From Actinomyces graevenitzii C83 (GTDB lineage: Bacteria; Actinomycetota; Actinomycetes; Actinomycetales; Actinomycetaceae), in the NCBI RefSeq assembly GCF_000239695.1, contig NZ_JH470338.1, positions 1,762,446-1,781,081 on the forward strand: DNA of 18,636 nt, read 5' to 3'. The position numbers and the translations under genes are program-made. This document shows positions 6,682 to 12,395 of the stretch, piece by piece. Numbering within the stretch: the stretch's first letter is position 1; every line of letters starts with the position of its first letter. The notes beneath the pieces were generated by a model. The model was not told the origin of the DNA and ran no database searches. It was given only the letters and a program-made list of their open reading frames with translations.

Positions 6682-6741
6682 TGAACTGCCTCCCGTTTCT
6701 TGGACATCGAAATTGAAGTCCGGGGAATGGGAGGTAGTTCA
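6682..6741. mobile_element. 60-bp element made of two IS3-type ends in inverted orientation
   Basis: The outer 13 bases are inverted repeats (TGAACTGCCTCCC at 6682-6694, GGGAGGTAGTTCA at 6729-6741, one difference). Similarity continues inwards to GGAC/GTCC (6702-6705 and 6718-6721), about 20 of 26 bases per end. The TGAACTGCC...GGAC form resembles IS3-family terminal repeats. Nothing lies between the ends, so this is a minimal MITE-like unit or an IS3 element reduced to its tips. No clear target duplication is seen. Confidence 0.5.
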
Positions 6742-6774
6742 GATTCGTGGGACGAGGCTGGGGTGGGCTTTCGC

Positions 6775-7395
6775 TTAGAAGAGCTGGAGTGCGCGTATCC
6801 CGTGGATGACGAGCTCGACGCCGATGACGAGGATCAGGAAGCCCATAATTCGTGTGATCGCGCCGACGCCGGTAGCTCCGAGCTTGTCGATCCAGGGTGT
6901 TCCGTAGCGCAGAAGCACCGCGATGGTGGCGGCCGTGATCAGGATGCCCAGGACAATTCCGATCTGAAAACCGACGGCGGTGTTGCGGGCGGCCAACGCG
7001 ATGACGACGCCGATCGAGCCGGGTCCTGCAATGAGGGGGAGCGCCATGGGGGAGAAAGACACATCCTCCTTGAGTGTCGCGTGCTGGTCCTCCTCATTGG
7101 TGGAGCGGCGCTTGTTCTCCAGCATCGAGAAACCCGAGTGTGCGACGACGAGGCCGCCGGCGATCTGCAGGGAGGGCAGGTCGAATCCGAAGAAGCGCAT
7201 GATGAACGAGCCGCAGACTGTAAAGGTTGTCAGGATTGCGAACACGTAGATACCGGTCTTCCACGCCTGCGAGCGAATTGCAGCAGGGGTGTTACCGGCG
7301 GTGAGGCCAGCGAAAGCGGCGAGAGCGCCGATCGGGTTGGTGATCGGCGCGAGCGCCAGGATCGACGCTGATATTCCAGCAAAAACGCTCGTCAT
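6775..7395 (-). CDS. MarC (UPF0056) family integral membrane protein
   Basis: A 206-residue membrane protein. The true start is ATG 7395 (MTSVFAGISASILALAPITN); the frame stays open far upstream only because of high GC. About six transmembrane segments are visible, with the family hallmarks LAPITNPIGALAAFAGLT near residue 15, LQIAGGLVVAHSGFSML near 77, SPMALPLIAGPGSIGVVIAL near 115, and the last segment RIMGFLILVIGVELVIHGIR. MarC proteins were once linked to multiple antibiotic resistance, but their transported substrate is not established. Length is normal for the family and all expected segments are present, so it looks functional. Just upstream on the same strand is a broken yggS piece. 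Confidence 0.9.
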   Translation of the reverse strand: MTSVFAGISASILALAPITNPIGALAAFAGLTAGNTPAAIRSQAWKTGIYVFAILTTFTVCGSFIMRFFGFDLPSLQIAGGLVVAHSGFSMLENKRRSTNEEDQHATLKEDVSFSPMALPLIAGPGSIGVVIALAARNTAVGFQIGIVLGILITAATIAVLLRYGTPWIDKLGATGVGAITRIMGFLILVIGVELVIHGIRALQLF

Positions 7396-7442
7396 GCTGT
7401 CAATCTTAACGGGTGCGACACGGGTGTGGGTGAGCGGTCTCG

Positions 7443-7619
7443 TTAGGCGCGGCGGGGGCCGAAAATCGCGGTGCTCAGGCGCGCGATCGTCGCGTCCTCC
7501 GCGATGGCCCACTCCAGGTCCCGGCTCATGCCCATCGACAGATCCAACGAACGATCCGGGATCCCCAGGCGCGCCGAGGCCTCGCCCGAGACGTTCACCT
7601 CCACCACCACGCGCCCGTG
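7443..7619 (-). pseudogene. yggS/PLPBP (pyridoxal phosphate homeostasis protein) remnant
   Basis: The minus frame ending with TAA at 7443 reads VVVEVNVSGEASARLGIPDR, then SLDLSMGMSRDLEWAIAED and ATIARLSTAIFGPRRA. The last part is the standard C-terminus of YggS family proteins (LSMGMS.D.e.AI..GaT.vRiGtaiFG). VNVSGEA belongs to an internal strand that normally lies tens of residues earlier, so the middle of the gene is deleted. The N-terminal PLP-lysine region is missing, and the frame runs directly into transposase sequence near 7620. It is a non-functional leftover; the intact gene is presumably elsewhere. Confidence 0.65.
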
Positions 7620-7800
7620 ACTTTGAGCGATTCACCCCACAACCCGGGCAGCCAGCACAGCGGTCACAGGAGTCTATGTCGAGCACCAGAGCGTACTCAC
7701 GCTGAGCGGCAGCAACCAGGGGGAAGCCCTCCAAGTCGACGAGCAGATCACACTGATCACAACGATCAAGCGACACAGAGCAGCAGGTAGGGTGAGACAC
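7614..7800 (-). pseudogene. ISL3-family transposase, N-terminal fragment
   Basis: From GTG 7800 the minus frame gives MSHPTCCSVSLDRCDQCDLL, VDLEGFPLVAAAQREYALVL, then CDRCAGCPGCGV. After a one-base frame change it continues IAQSHGR. ISL3 transposases start with such a segment: a short lead, leuG..vv....e...l.v.v, then a zinc-binding CP.CG....SHGR. The rest of the transposase (DDE domain) is absent and the sequence passes into yggS. The 17 bases between 7800 and the IS3 fragment at 7818 would be the end of the element. Confidence 0.5.
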
Positions 7801-7817
7801 CGCCCGAGCGCTGGATT

Positions 7818-8178
7818 CTAGTGGTGGTTGTAGAAGTCTTCGATCCAGGTGGTGACTCCGGTGTAGACCTGGTCGCGGGTGGTGAAGGCACGCCGGTAGT
7901 AGTACTCGGTTGTGAAGGTGGCCCACAAGGATTCGGCAATGGCGTTATCCCAGCACACGCCGGCCTGCCCCATCGACACGGTTCCTTTCACGGCGCGCAT
8001 GTAGGCGGCCAGTTTCTGGGAGGTGACCTGTGTTCCCCGATCAGCATGCAACACGACCCCTGCGGGGAAGCCGCCACGGGTTGCGGCGGCCATGTCGAGT
8101 GCGGTGATGACCAGGGCGCGTGTTGTGCTGCTCGCCCATGGCGTATCCCAGGACTCTACGTGAGTGTGCATCGCGCAT
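7818..8178 (-). pseudogene. IS3-family transposase (OrfB) fragment, frameshifted
   Basis: Part of the rve integrase core of an IS3-type OrfB. It reads [19 protein letters not shown], then shifts frame near 8120-8130 into [16 protein letters not shown]. It continues [40 protein letters not shown] and SLWATFTTEYYYR, and ends WIEDFYNHH then stop. The second catalytic Asp (HADRGTQ) and the Glu (DNAIAES) are visible. The first Asp is at the DAHSRR end, and everything before it, including OrfA, is missing. The end is cut where RRRRHSALGY would normally follow. Upstream it is joined directly to a metG fragment. Confidence 0.8.
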
Positions 8179-8508
8179 GGTGGCGAACATGTCCTGCACG
8201 ACGCGGTAGTGGTTGCCGGCGGTCGTGCGCGTGAAGAGGTCGTAGGACAATCCGAGCGCCACGAGATCCTCGACGATGAGGCGGTTGTTCTGATCCGCGA
8301 GTTCACGCGCGCTCACGCCCGCGCCGTCGGCGGCCACCAGGATGGGGGTGCCGTGTTCATCGGTGCCGGAGACCATGAGCACGTCGTGGCCGGCCATTCG
8401 CATGTACCGGGAGAAAACGTCAGAGGGGACACCGAATCCCGCAATGTGGCCAATATGACGGGGGCCGTTGGCCTAGGGCCATGCGACGGCGGACAGAATA
8501 CGACTCAT
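8179..8508 (-). pseudogene. metG: metG (methionyl-tRNA synthetase) 5' fragment with an early stop
   Basis: From ATG 8508 the minus frame reads MSRILSAVAWP, a TAG stop at codon 12 (8473-8475), then [20 protein letters not shown]. It continues with [40 protein letters not shown] and [12 protein letters not shown]. This is the N-terminus of class I MetRS with its HIGH-type motif (PRHIGH) and GTDEHGTP; the stop replaces the Tyr of the usual WPYANGP. About 110 codons remain of an enzyme of roughly 550-600 residues, and it then fuses to IS3 transposase sequence. It cannot make an active enzyme. It is a relic of a donor locus in which metG diverged from pncA. Confidence 0.85.
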
Positions 8509-8600
8509 AGCCCCTAACAATACTGCCTGGCAGGCTCAAACGGGGAACCGGCACCTTTTTGCGGGAAAGGCACGCTCTCCGCAGGAAGAGCGCTCGGTGC

Positions 8601-8606
8601 TATCCT
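8601..8606 (+). promoter_or_regulatory. extended -10 promoter for the nicotinamidase gene
   Basis: TGCTATCCT (8598-8606) is an extended -10 (TGnTATnnT) about 30 bases before the ATG. No good -35 is present, but a 6-bp inverted repeat (CGCTCT/AGAGCG) just upstream could be a binding site. Confidence 0.35.
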
Positions 8607-8635
8607 GGCCAAAACGCCACTTTCATGGAGAAAGC

Positions 8636-9193
8636 ATGACTCGCGCACTCATCATCGTCGACGTTCAGCCCACGTTCTGCGAGGGCGGTGCCCTGCCTGT
8701 CACGGGCGGCAACGCGGTCGCCGAGGCCGTGGCCGCCTACGTGGAGGCCCACCGCGGGGAGTATCAGCTGATCGTCACCACGCAGGATTGGCACATCGAT
8801 CCGGGCGCTCACTTCTCTGAGACGCCGGACTTCGTGGACACCTGGCCCCCGCACGGCGTGGCGGGCACGGACGAGGCCGAGCTGCACCCGGCGCTCGCCC
8901 ACGTGAACGCAGACGTGACGATCAAGAAGGGCCAGTACGAGGCCGCCTACTCGGGCTTCGAGGGCACGACAGAGGATGGAAAGACGCTGGAGCAGGTCCT
9001 GCGCGATGCCGACATCACGGATGTGGATGTCGTGGGCCTCGCCGAGTCGCACTGCGTGGCCTGCACGGCCGTGGACGCTGTCCGCGCCGGGTTCCCGACG
9101 CGCGTGCTGCGTGAGCTGACCGCCCCCGTCTCCGAGCAGCTGGGAGAGCAGGCTCGCGAGTGGATGATGACGGAGGGCGTCGCCCTCGTCTGA
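8636..9193 (+). CDS. pncA: nicotinamidase (PncA-like isochorismatase-fold hydrolase)
   Basis: A 185-residue cytoplasmic enzyme converting nicotinamide to nicotinate and ammonia for NAD salvage. The start ATG 8636 follows GGAGAAA. Catalytic residues are visible: Asp9 (IIVDVQPTF), Lys98 (TIKKGQYEAAYSGF) and Cys140 (LAESHCVACTA). The metal site is Asp51, His53 and His59 (TTQDWHIDPGAHF). WPPHGVAGT and AYSGFEG are typical of the family, and length is normal. It appears intact. Its immediate neighbours, a 5' metG piece (divergent) and a 3' rsmI piece (convergent), are both broken, so it seems to have arrived on a captured chromosome fragment and may be an additional copy. Nicotinamide released by a TNT-type NAD glycohydrolase is its substrate, but a functional link with the toxin array is only speculation. 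Confidence 0.9.
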   Translation: MTRALIIVDVQPTFCEGGALPVTGGNAVAEAVAAYVEAHRGEYQLIVTTQDWHIDPGAHFSETPDFVDTWPPHGVAGTDEAELHPALAHVNADVTIKKGQYEAAYSGFEGTTEDGKTLEQVLRDADITDVDVVGLAESHCVACTAVDAVRAGFPTRVLRELTAPVSEQLGEQAREWMMTEGVALV

Positions 9194-9208
9194 GGTTCCC
9201 CGGCCTCG

Positions 9209-9535
9209 TCACTTCGCGGCGAGTGCCGCCTTGTAGAGGTCGTTCTTGCGCGCGCCCGTGGCGGCTGCGACCTCGGCGGCAGCGTCTTTGAGGCGCATAC
9301 CTTCCGCCGCGAGCGCGAGGACCGCGCCGACGTGGTCCTGCGCGCGCGCCGAGCGTTGGTATCCGGCGACGACGATGGTGACCTCGCCGAGCACGTCGTC
9401 GGCGCCGGCCGCCAGCTCCCCGAGGGGGCCTCGGCGCACCTCCTCGTAGTCCTTGGTGAGTTCGCGGCACAGCGCGGCGGGCCGGTCCGCCCCGAAGACC
9501 TCGGCCATGCGAGAGAGCGTGGCGGCTGCACGCCG
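9209..9535 (-). pseudogene. rsmI: rsmI (16S rRNA cytidine-1402 2'-O-methyltransferase) 3' fragment
   Basis: The minus frame ending with TGA at 9209 encodes the C-terminal third of RsmI: PRRAAATLSRMAEVFGADRP, then AALCRELTKDYEEVRRGPLG, ELAAGADDVLGEVTIVVAGY and the closing helix KNDLYKAALAAK. The motifs CRELTK and EEVRRG are diagnostic. The SAM-binding N-terminal domain is missing: homology stops near 9535, where a PP2C-like fragment on the other strand begins. The longer open frame to 9637 is not RsmI. It lies convergent to pncA, 16 bases after its stop, as expected for a piece of intact chromosome cut on one side. Confidence 0.8.
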
Positions 9536-9955
9536 GGGGATGCGTGGCTGGCGCGGCTTGTCCACTACGGTGACGGCGAGGTTCGCTTGCTCAATCGACA
9601 ACAGTGCCAATGGCGTTCTGTTTGCCAAAGTGATCACGTAGACGAGGCGGACGATCGCTCCTTTGCTCTCCCGCTCGCAACGCAGCCACGGTGGGAGTAT
9701 GAGTTTTCCTGGCAGCCGGGAGATGTGCTTGTCCTGGCGACAGAAGGTATTGCGTACTACTTAGATTCGGAGACAAAGGTTGGGCACTATCTGTCGAGGT
9801 CGTGGTGTAGCCCGCCCGATCGCTGGGCGTTCCTAAGCGATGTAGCCTTCCGGACGCTCTGTGCTGGTGGCGACAGGACGGCGGTCGCCTTGTGGCGCAC
9901 GGACGTCGAGCACATTGCTGGTTCTTCCGAGTTGGGTGTGGGTGGAGGCGTCTAG
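9536..9955 (+). pseudogene. PP2C-like protein phosphatase, C-terminal fragment
   Basis: The plus frame from about 9536 to the stop at 9955 gives GDAWLARLVHYGDGEVRLLN, WEYEFSWQPGDVLVLATEGI, VGHYLSRSWCSPPDRWAFLS and CAGGDRTAVALW. This follows the second half of PP2C phosphatases: GDS.aY.....G, then gD.lll.TDGl, and finally DDrT.v..W. The metal-binding Asp of TDG is Glu here, and the first of the two Asp in DDrT is replaced by Gly. The N-terminal half with the DGxGG motif is absent and no start is evident, so it is a remnant. It begins at the end of the rsmI fragment and ends against an ISL3 transposase fragment. Confidence 0.55.
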
Positions 9956-10262
9956 GCCTCCTGTGATGAGGGGCATTCGGAGTTGGTAGTTGGTGGGGTT
10001 GGGGTAGCCTCTGGCGGTGCGTCTGCCTAGTTCGATAATGTCCGTTGATGGCTTCGCTGCGGTGCGTTGCTGGCTCCGGCTGTCTCGAAGTAGGCCAAGT
10101 GGGCGTCCTTCCATTTGCGTAGGATCCGGCCCAGGCGAGCAATTTCGGAGATGGGACACGTTGGTAGGCGCTTAATGAGGTATGTGGCCAGGCGTCGGCC
10201 GTGGGCGGGTGTGGCTTGATGAGAAGACGTCTCGCACTTGCTGGACGCGGCGGCGTACCTCA
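9953..10262 (-). pseudogene. ISL3-family transposase, C-terminal fragment, multiply frameshifted
   Basis: Read on the minus strand: HGRRLATYLIKRLPTCPISE, IARLGRILRKWKDAHLAYFE and TAGASN in one frame, EAIN in a second, and IIELGRRTARGYPNPTNYQL then RMPLITGGL in a third. Joined, these match the C-terminal DDE region of ISL3 transposases (l.rTl..W....laYf.t.g.SNg.tEaiN..iel.rr.a.GfrN..nYrlr.LL..gG), where Glu of tEaiN is catalytic. At least two frameshifts (near 10070 and 10045) kill it. The N-terminal two thirds are missing; upstream (higher coordinates) the sequence changes to a TPR fragment. Confidence 0.7.
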
Positions 10263-10284
10263 AGGGGCATCGCCGGCGAGTTTG

Positions 10285-10511
10285 ATGATGTGAAAGGCGC
10301 CGAGCACCCTACCACATTGTCGTCCCGTAGTAGTCTGGCCTACTCCTATTCATGCGCTGATCAAGTTGCTGAGGCTATTGATATTTGTGAGGGGATGCTG
10401 CCAGAGTGTCAGCGGGTGTTGGGGCCAGAACATCCGTTCACAAAGCAAGTTAAGAATATTCTTGAAATGGCTAGACGTGAGATGAATCAGTCTACGGCGT
10501 CGTCGGAATAA
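10285..10511 (+). pseudogene. TPR protein 3' remnant, paralogue of the gene at the left edge
   Basis: The plus frame ending at TAA 10511 reads GAEHPTTLSSRSSLAYSYSC, ADQVAEAIDICEGMLPECQR, VLGPEHPFTKQVKNILEMAR and REMNQSTASSE. This is one and a half KLC-type TPR units plus the C-terminal helix. It matches the end of the gene at 2-415 (LLPDCQRVLGLEHPLTKRVE) with several substitutions. The upstream part of the frame, from 10182, is transposase sequence in the wrong frame, so there is no proper start. It is the tail of a second TPR gene that was cut by the ISL3 element. Confidence 0.7.
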
Positions 10512-10555
10512 AAATACTTAACCTGGTACGCAGCTATTTGAGATAGCGCAAACAA

Positions 10556-10561
10556 TATGAT
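10556..10561 (+). promoter_or_regulatory. possible -10 box upstream of the hairpin leader
   Basis: TATGAT matches the -10 consensus at five of six positions. No good -35 is seen. If used, it would give a leader of about 210 bases before ATG 10781. TTGACA at 10605-10610 is another possible -35 but lacks a -10. Confidence 0.25.
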
Positions 10562-10624
10562 TCATCCCTTGTGGTGCGCGACACTTAGGATTAGGCTTGT
10601 GTTGTTGACACTTCAATAAGGGGG

Positions 10625-10757
10625 CACTGCCTTCGGGTAGTGATTCTGAAGGGTCTTGGGGCTGCTCACATCTAAATGTTGGCGCGACAATGCTGGTCGC
10701 GCAGTGGATGCGGGATTGGTGATTATTTAGCTTCCCTGAGTGACAGGGTAAGAAGAT
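10625..10757 (+). ncRNA. structured leader: three successive hairpins
   Basis: This 269-base gene-free stretch (10512-10780) holds three hairpins in a row. The first is 10625-10642, a 7-bp stem closed by a C(TTCG)G tetraloop. The second is 10682-10702, a perfect 7-bp GCGCGAC/GTCGCGC stem with a 7-base loop. The third is a 5-bp CCCTG/CAGGG stem at about 10734-10755. None is followed by a T-run, so they do not look like simple terminators. They could be an RNA leader controlling the secreted protein gene or a small RNA. I do not recognise a known riboswitch. Confidence 0.3.
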
Positions 10758-10780
10758 AGTGCGTACCTAAGGATGCTTAC

Positions 10781-11569
10781 ATGAACATTCTCAAGCAAAC
10801 TACAAATAGCAGCAAAGCGACGATTGCGGCGGTTGCAGCAGCTCTAGCAATTGCCTTGGCTGTTACAGGCGTCTTCTTCTGGAATCGCCTCACTAACAAC
10901 ACCAACACCATCTCGGCGGCTTCCAACATGAGCACCGCTGCTTCTGTCACTACCTCCTCCAGTGCGCAGAGCTCACCCCTAGCTAAGGCAACCACAACCC
11001 CTACCGCCACAACCCCTACACCTACTCCAACGCCTACCCCAACTGTCACGGCTTCGAGTATGCCTCCATGTGAAGAAGGGACCTTAGCTCCCGATGGAAC
11101 CTGCCTGCACCCGGCTTCTGTGAAGTGGCTTAGTGATCTGCTGCCTGATCCGACCACCGTAGATCGCACTGATCCTGACGCGGTGTGTGCCGCTTATGTC
11201 ATCACGTATCAGACTTGGGATGCCTCACGCGATATCACGACGGCGTATGCCTCTATCCGGTCAAGCGTTTACGAAACTCCTGAGATTCGCGGAAACCACA
11301 TCCCCAATCCTGACGTAGTGAAGGGACAAGGAGAATTCCTGCCGCTTGTGCCCGGTAAATCACACACCACTGTCACTATTAAGTACATAGCCACTTACGG
11401 TGAAAATAACAATCCTGAACGGATCCCTGGCCGTTGGCTTCGTACAGTAGGTTTCGTTCGTACCTACGCTGACGGTTCCCATGAACCTGTTAGCAGTTGG
11501 GCTTTCATTAGTCTCACTAAACAGGAAGACGGTACCTGGGCAGTAAGCAATAGCGATTGGCACTACTGA
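10781..11569 (+). CDS. membrane-anchored secreted protein with Ser/Thr/Pro linker
   Basis: A 262-residue protein with ATG 10781 after AAGGA. Residues 14-34 form one transmembrane helix (ATIAAVAAALAIALAVTGVF) after a short, basic N-terminus, so it is anchored with the bulk outside. Residues about 35-90 are a low-complexity Ser/Thr linker with a Thr-Pro run (TPTPTPTPTPT), typical of wall-spanning spacers. The outer domain starts with a Cys pair (CEEGTLAPDGTC). The segment DPDAVCAAYVITYQTWDASR and the closing EDGTWAVSNSDWHY resemble NTF2-like folds seen in actinobacterial exported proteins. I cannot name a function. It is transcribed alone after a leader with three hairpins. Confidence 0.7.
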   Translation: MNILKQTTNSSKATIAAVAAALAIALAVTGVFFWNRLTNNTNTISAASNMSTAASVTTSSSAQSSPLAKATTTPTATTPTPTPTPTPTVTASSMPPCEEGTLAPDGTCLHPASVKWLSDLLPDPTTVDRTDPDAVCAAYVITYQTWDASRDITTAYASIRSSVYETPEIRGNHIPNPDVVKGQGEFLPLVPGKSHTTVTIKYIATYGENNNPERIPGRWLRTVGFVRTYADGSHEPVSSWAFISLTKQEDGTWAVSNSDWHY

Positions 11570-11594
11570 CACGCTGAAAACTAACTAAGGGTGG

Positions 11595-11631
11595 CGGCGT
11601 CGAGCCAGTCAGGGGTGCAGTCGAGCCTGCT
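11595..11631. repeat. 37-bp direct repeat, copy B
   Basis: Partner of 3120-3156 (34 of 37 identical, same orientation). On the minus strand it still encodes the tail RLDCTPDWLDAATLS of the 50-residue ORF family, but nothing recognisable precedes it, so it is a remnant. Confidence 0.85.
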
Positions 11632-11710
11632 AGGGGAGGGCATTGTCAACCTGCTGGGGCGACGGCGTCGTCGCCATAAGCTGCGCACAGGCGTGGAGAA
11701 CTCACTGGTT

Positions 11711-12076
11711 CTACTCTGGTTTTTGCGATGGATCGGAGTTATAGCTCGCCTTGTACATCCATATAATTCCGACCAGACTTTGTACGCTAAACACAATTAC
11801 CGGAATAAGTATAGAAATAGTCTCGTGGTAGATTCCTTGAAGGATAAAGAGTAAACCTGAATCTGCATAAGCAGTGGCTAAGCAAATGACTGGTACTGAA
11901 CCTGCTCGTTGAACCTGATACCAGGACGACTCCGACTCTAATGCTGCCTTCGTCCTGATTCCCGCCCACATATTCGGAGGCAACTTGTCATTTCGCATAG
12001 CTCGCGCCAGACCAGCCAAGCAGAAAGCGCTAACAAACGCTAAGAGTCCTAGACCAAATGAGATGATCTCATCCAT
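11711..12076 (-). CDS. SdpI-family-like small membrane protein
   Basis: A 121-residue membrane protein. I take ATG 12076 (MDEIISFGLGLLAFVSAFCL), which has GAAGGGA upstream; the frame is open 30 codons further but that part is not convincing. There are three hydrophobic segments, at about residues 5-25, 66-83 and 92-110. The loop after the first, RAMRNDKLPPNMWAGIRTKA then ESESSWYQVQRAG, matches the SdpI/YhfL pattern (N.w.GiRTp.tl.sd..W...hr.ag). SdpI of Bacillus is an immunity protein against the SdpC killing peptide. Actinobacterial relatives are mostly uncharacterised. No sdpC-like gene is adjacent, so an immunity role is only possible by family. Confidence 0.6.
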   Translation of the reverse strand: MDEIISFGLGLLAFVSAFCLAGLARAMRNDKLPPNMWAGIRTKAALESESSWYQVQRAGSVPVICLATAYADSGLLFILQGIYHETISILIPVIVFSVQSLVGIIWMYKASYNSDPSQKPE

Positions 12077-12122
12077 CAGATTAGTCCCTTCCAGACTTAG
12101 CTTCACTGCTAGATAGAACCAT

Positions 12123-12131
12123 CTTATAGCA
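12123..12131 (-). promoter_or_regulatory. extended -10 promoter for the SdpI-like gene
   Basis: On the minus strand the bases read TGCTATAAG, an extended -10 (TGnTATAAT with one change). It lies about 47 bases before ATG 12076. No clear -35 is seen, which is normal for extended -10 promoters. Confidence 0.45.
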
Positions 12132-12395
12132 TGATGCAAGATGTTGAGTGATTGATGTCTCTGCATACATTGAGCACATGGCGGGCGTCGTGCTTAATTT
12201 AGTTTGAGTGCTTAGCGTGTGCTCATGCACGGACCAAAGGTGGTCACGATGGATACAAAGGCTGGGGTGGGTGCAGTACGAGGCCGCTGGGTGCAAGGTT
12301 CGGCATCGTGGGCGCCATAGCCCGGCAGAGTGCATATGCCAGGAAGATAAACATACCAATCTAAGTAATTGGAGGCTCAGGCAAATCCTTGCTTG
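12132..12395. other. gene-free stretch
   Basis: Between the SdpI-like promoter and the EXLDI gene I see no credible gene. The 92-residue minus frame at 12081-12359 is rich in Cys, His and Ser, lacks a ribosome site and overlaps the promoter. No terminator with a T-run or recognisable repeat is visible. Confidence 0.5.

Noticed and set aside
6700..7371. 223-residue plus-strand frame rich in Asp, Glu, Cys and Gly
   Set aside because: It is the complement of the MarC gene, starts in the IS3-like element and has no ribosome site or family resemblance.
7396..7926. Upstream extension of the MarC frame by 177 codons
   Set aside because: MarC homology starts exactly at ATG 7395. The extension reads through yggS, ISL3 and IS3 remnants in mixed frames.
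8947..9531. 194-residue minus-strand frame
   Set aside because: Overlaps pncA and the true rsmI frame; Arg/Ser-rich composition without homology.
9591..10142. 183-residue minus-strand frame
   Set aside because: Mostly shadow of the PP2C fragment. Only a short part (EAIN) belongs to the frameshifted ISL3 transposase, which is listed separately.
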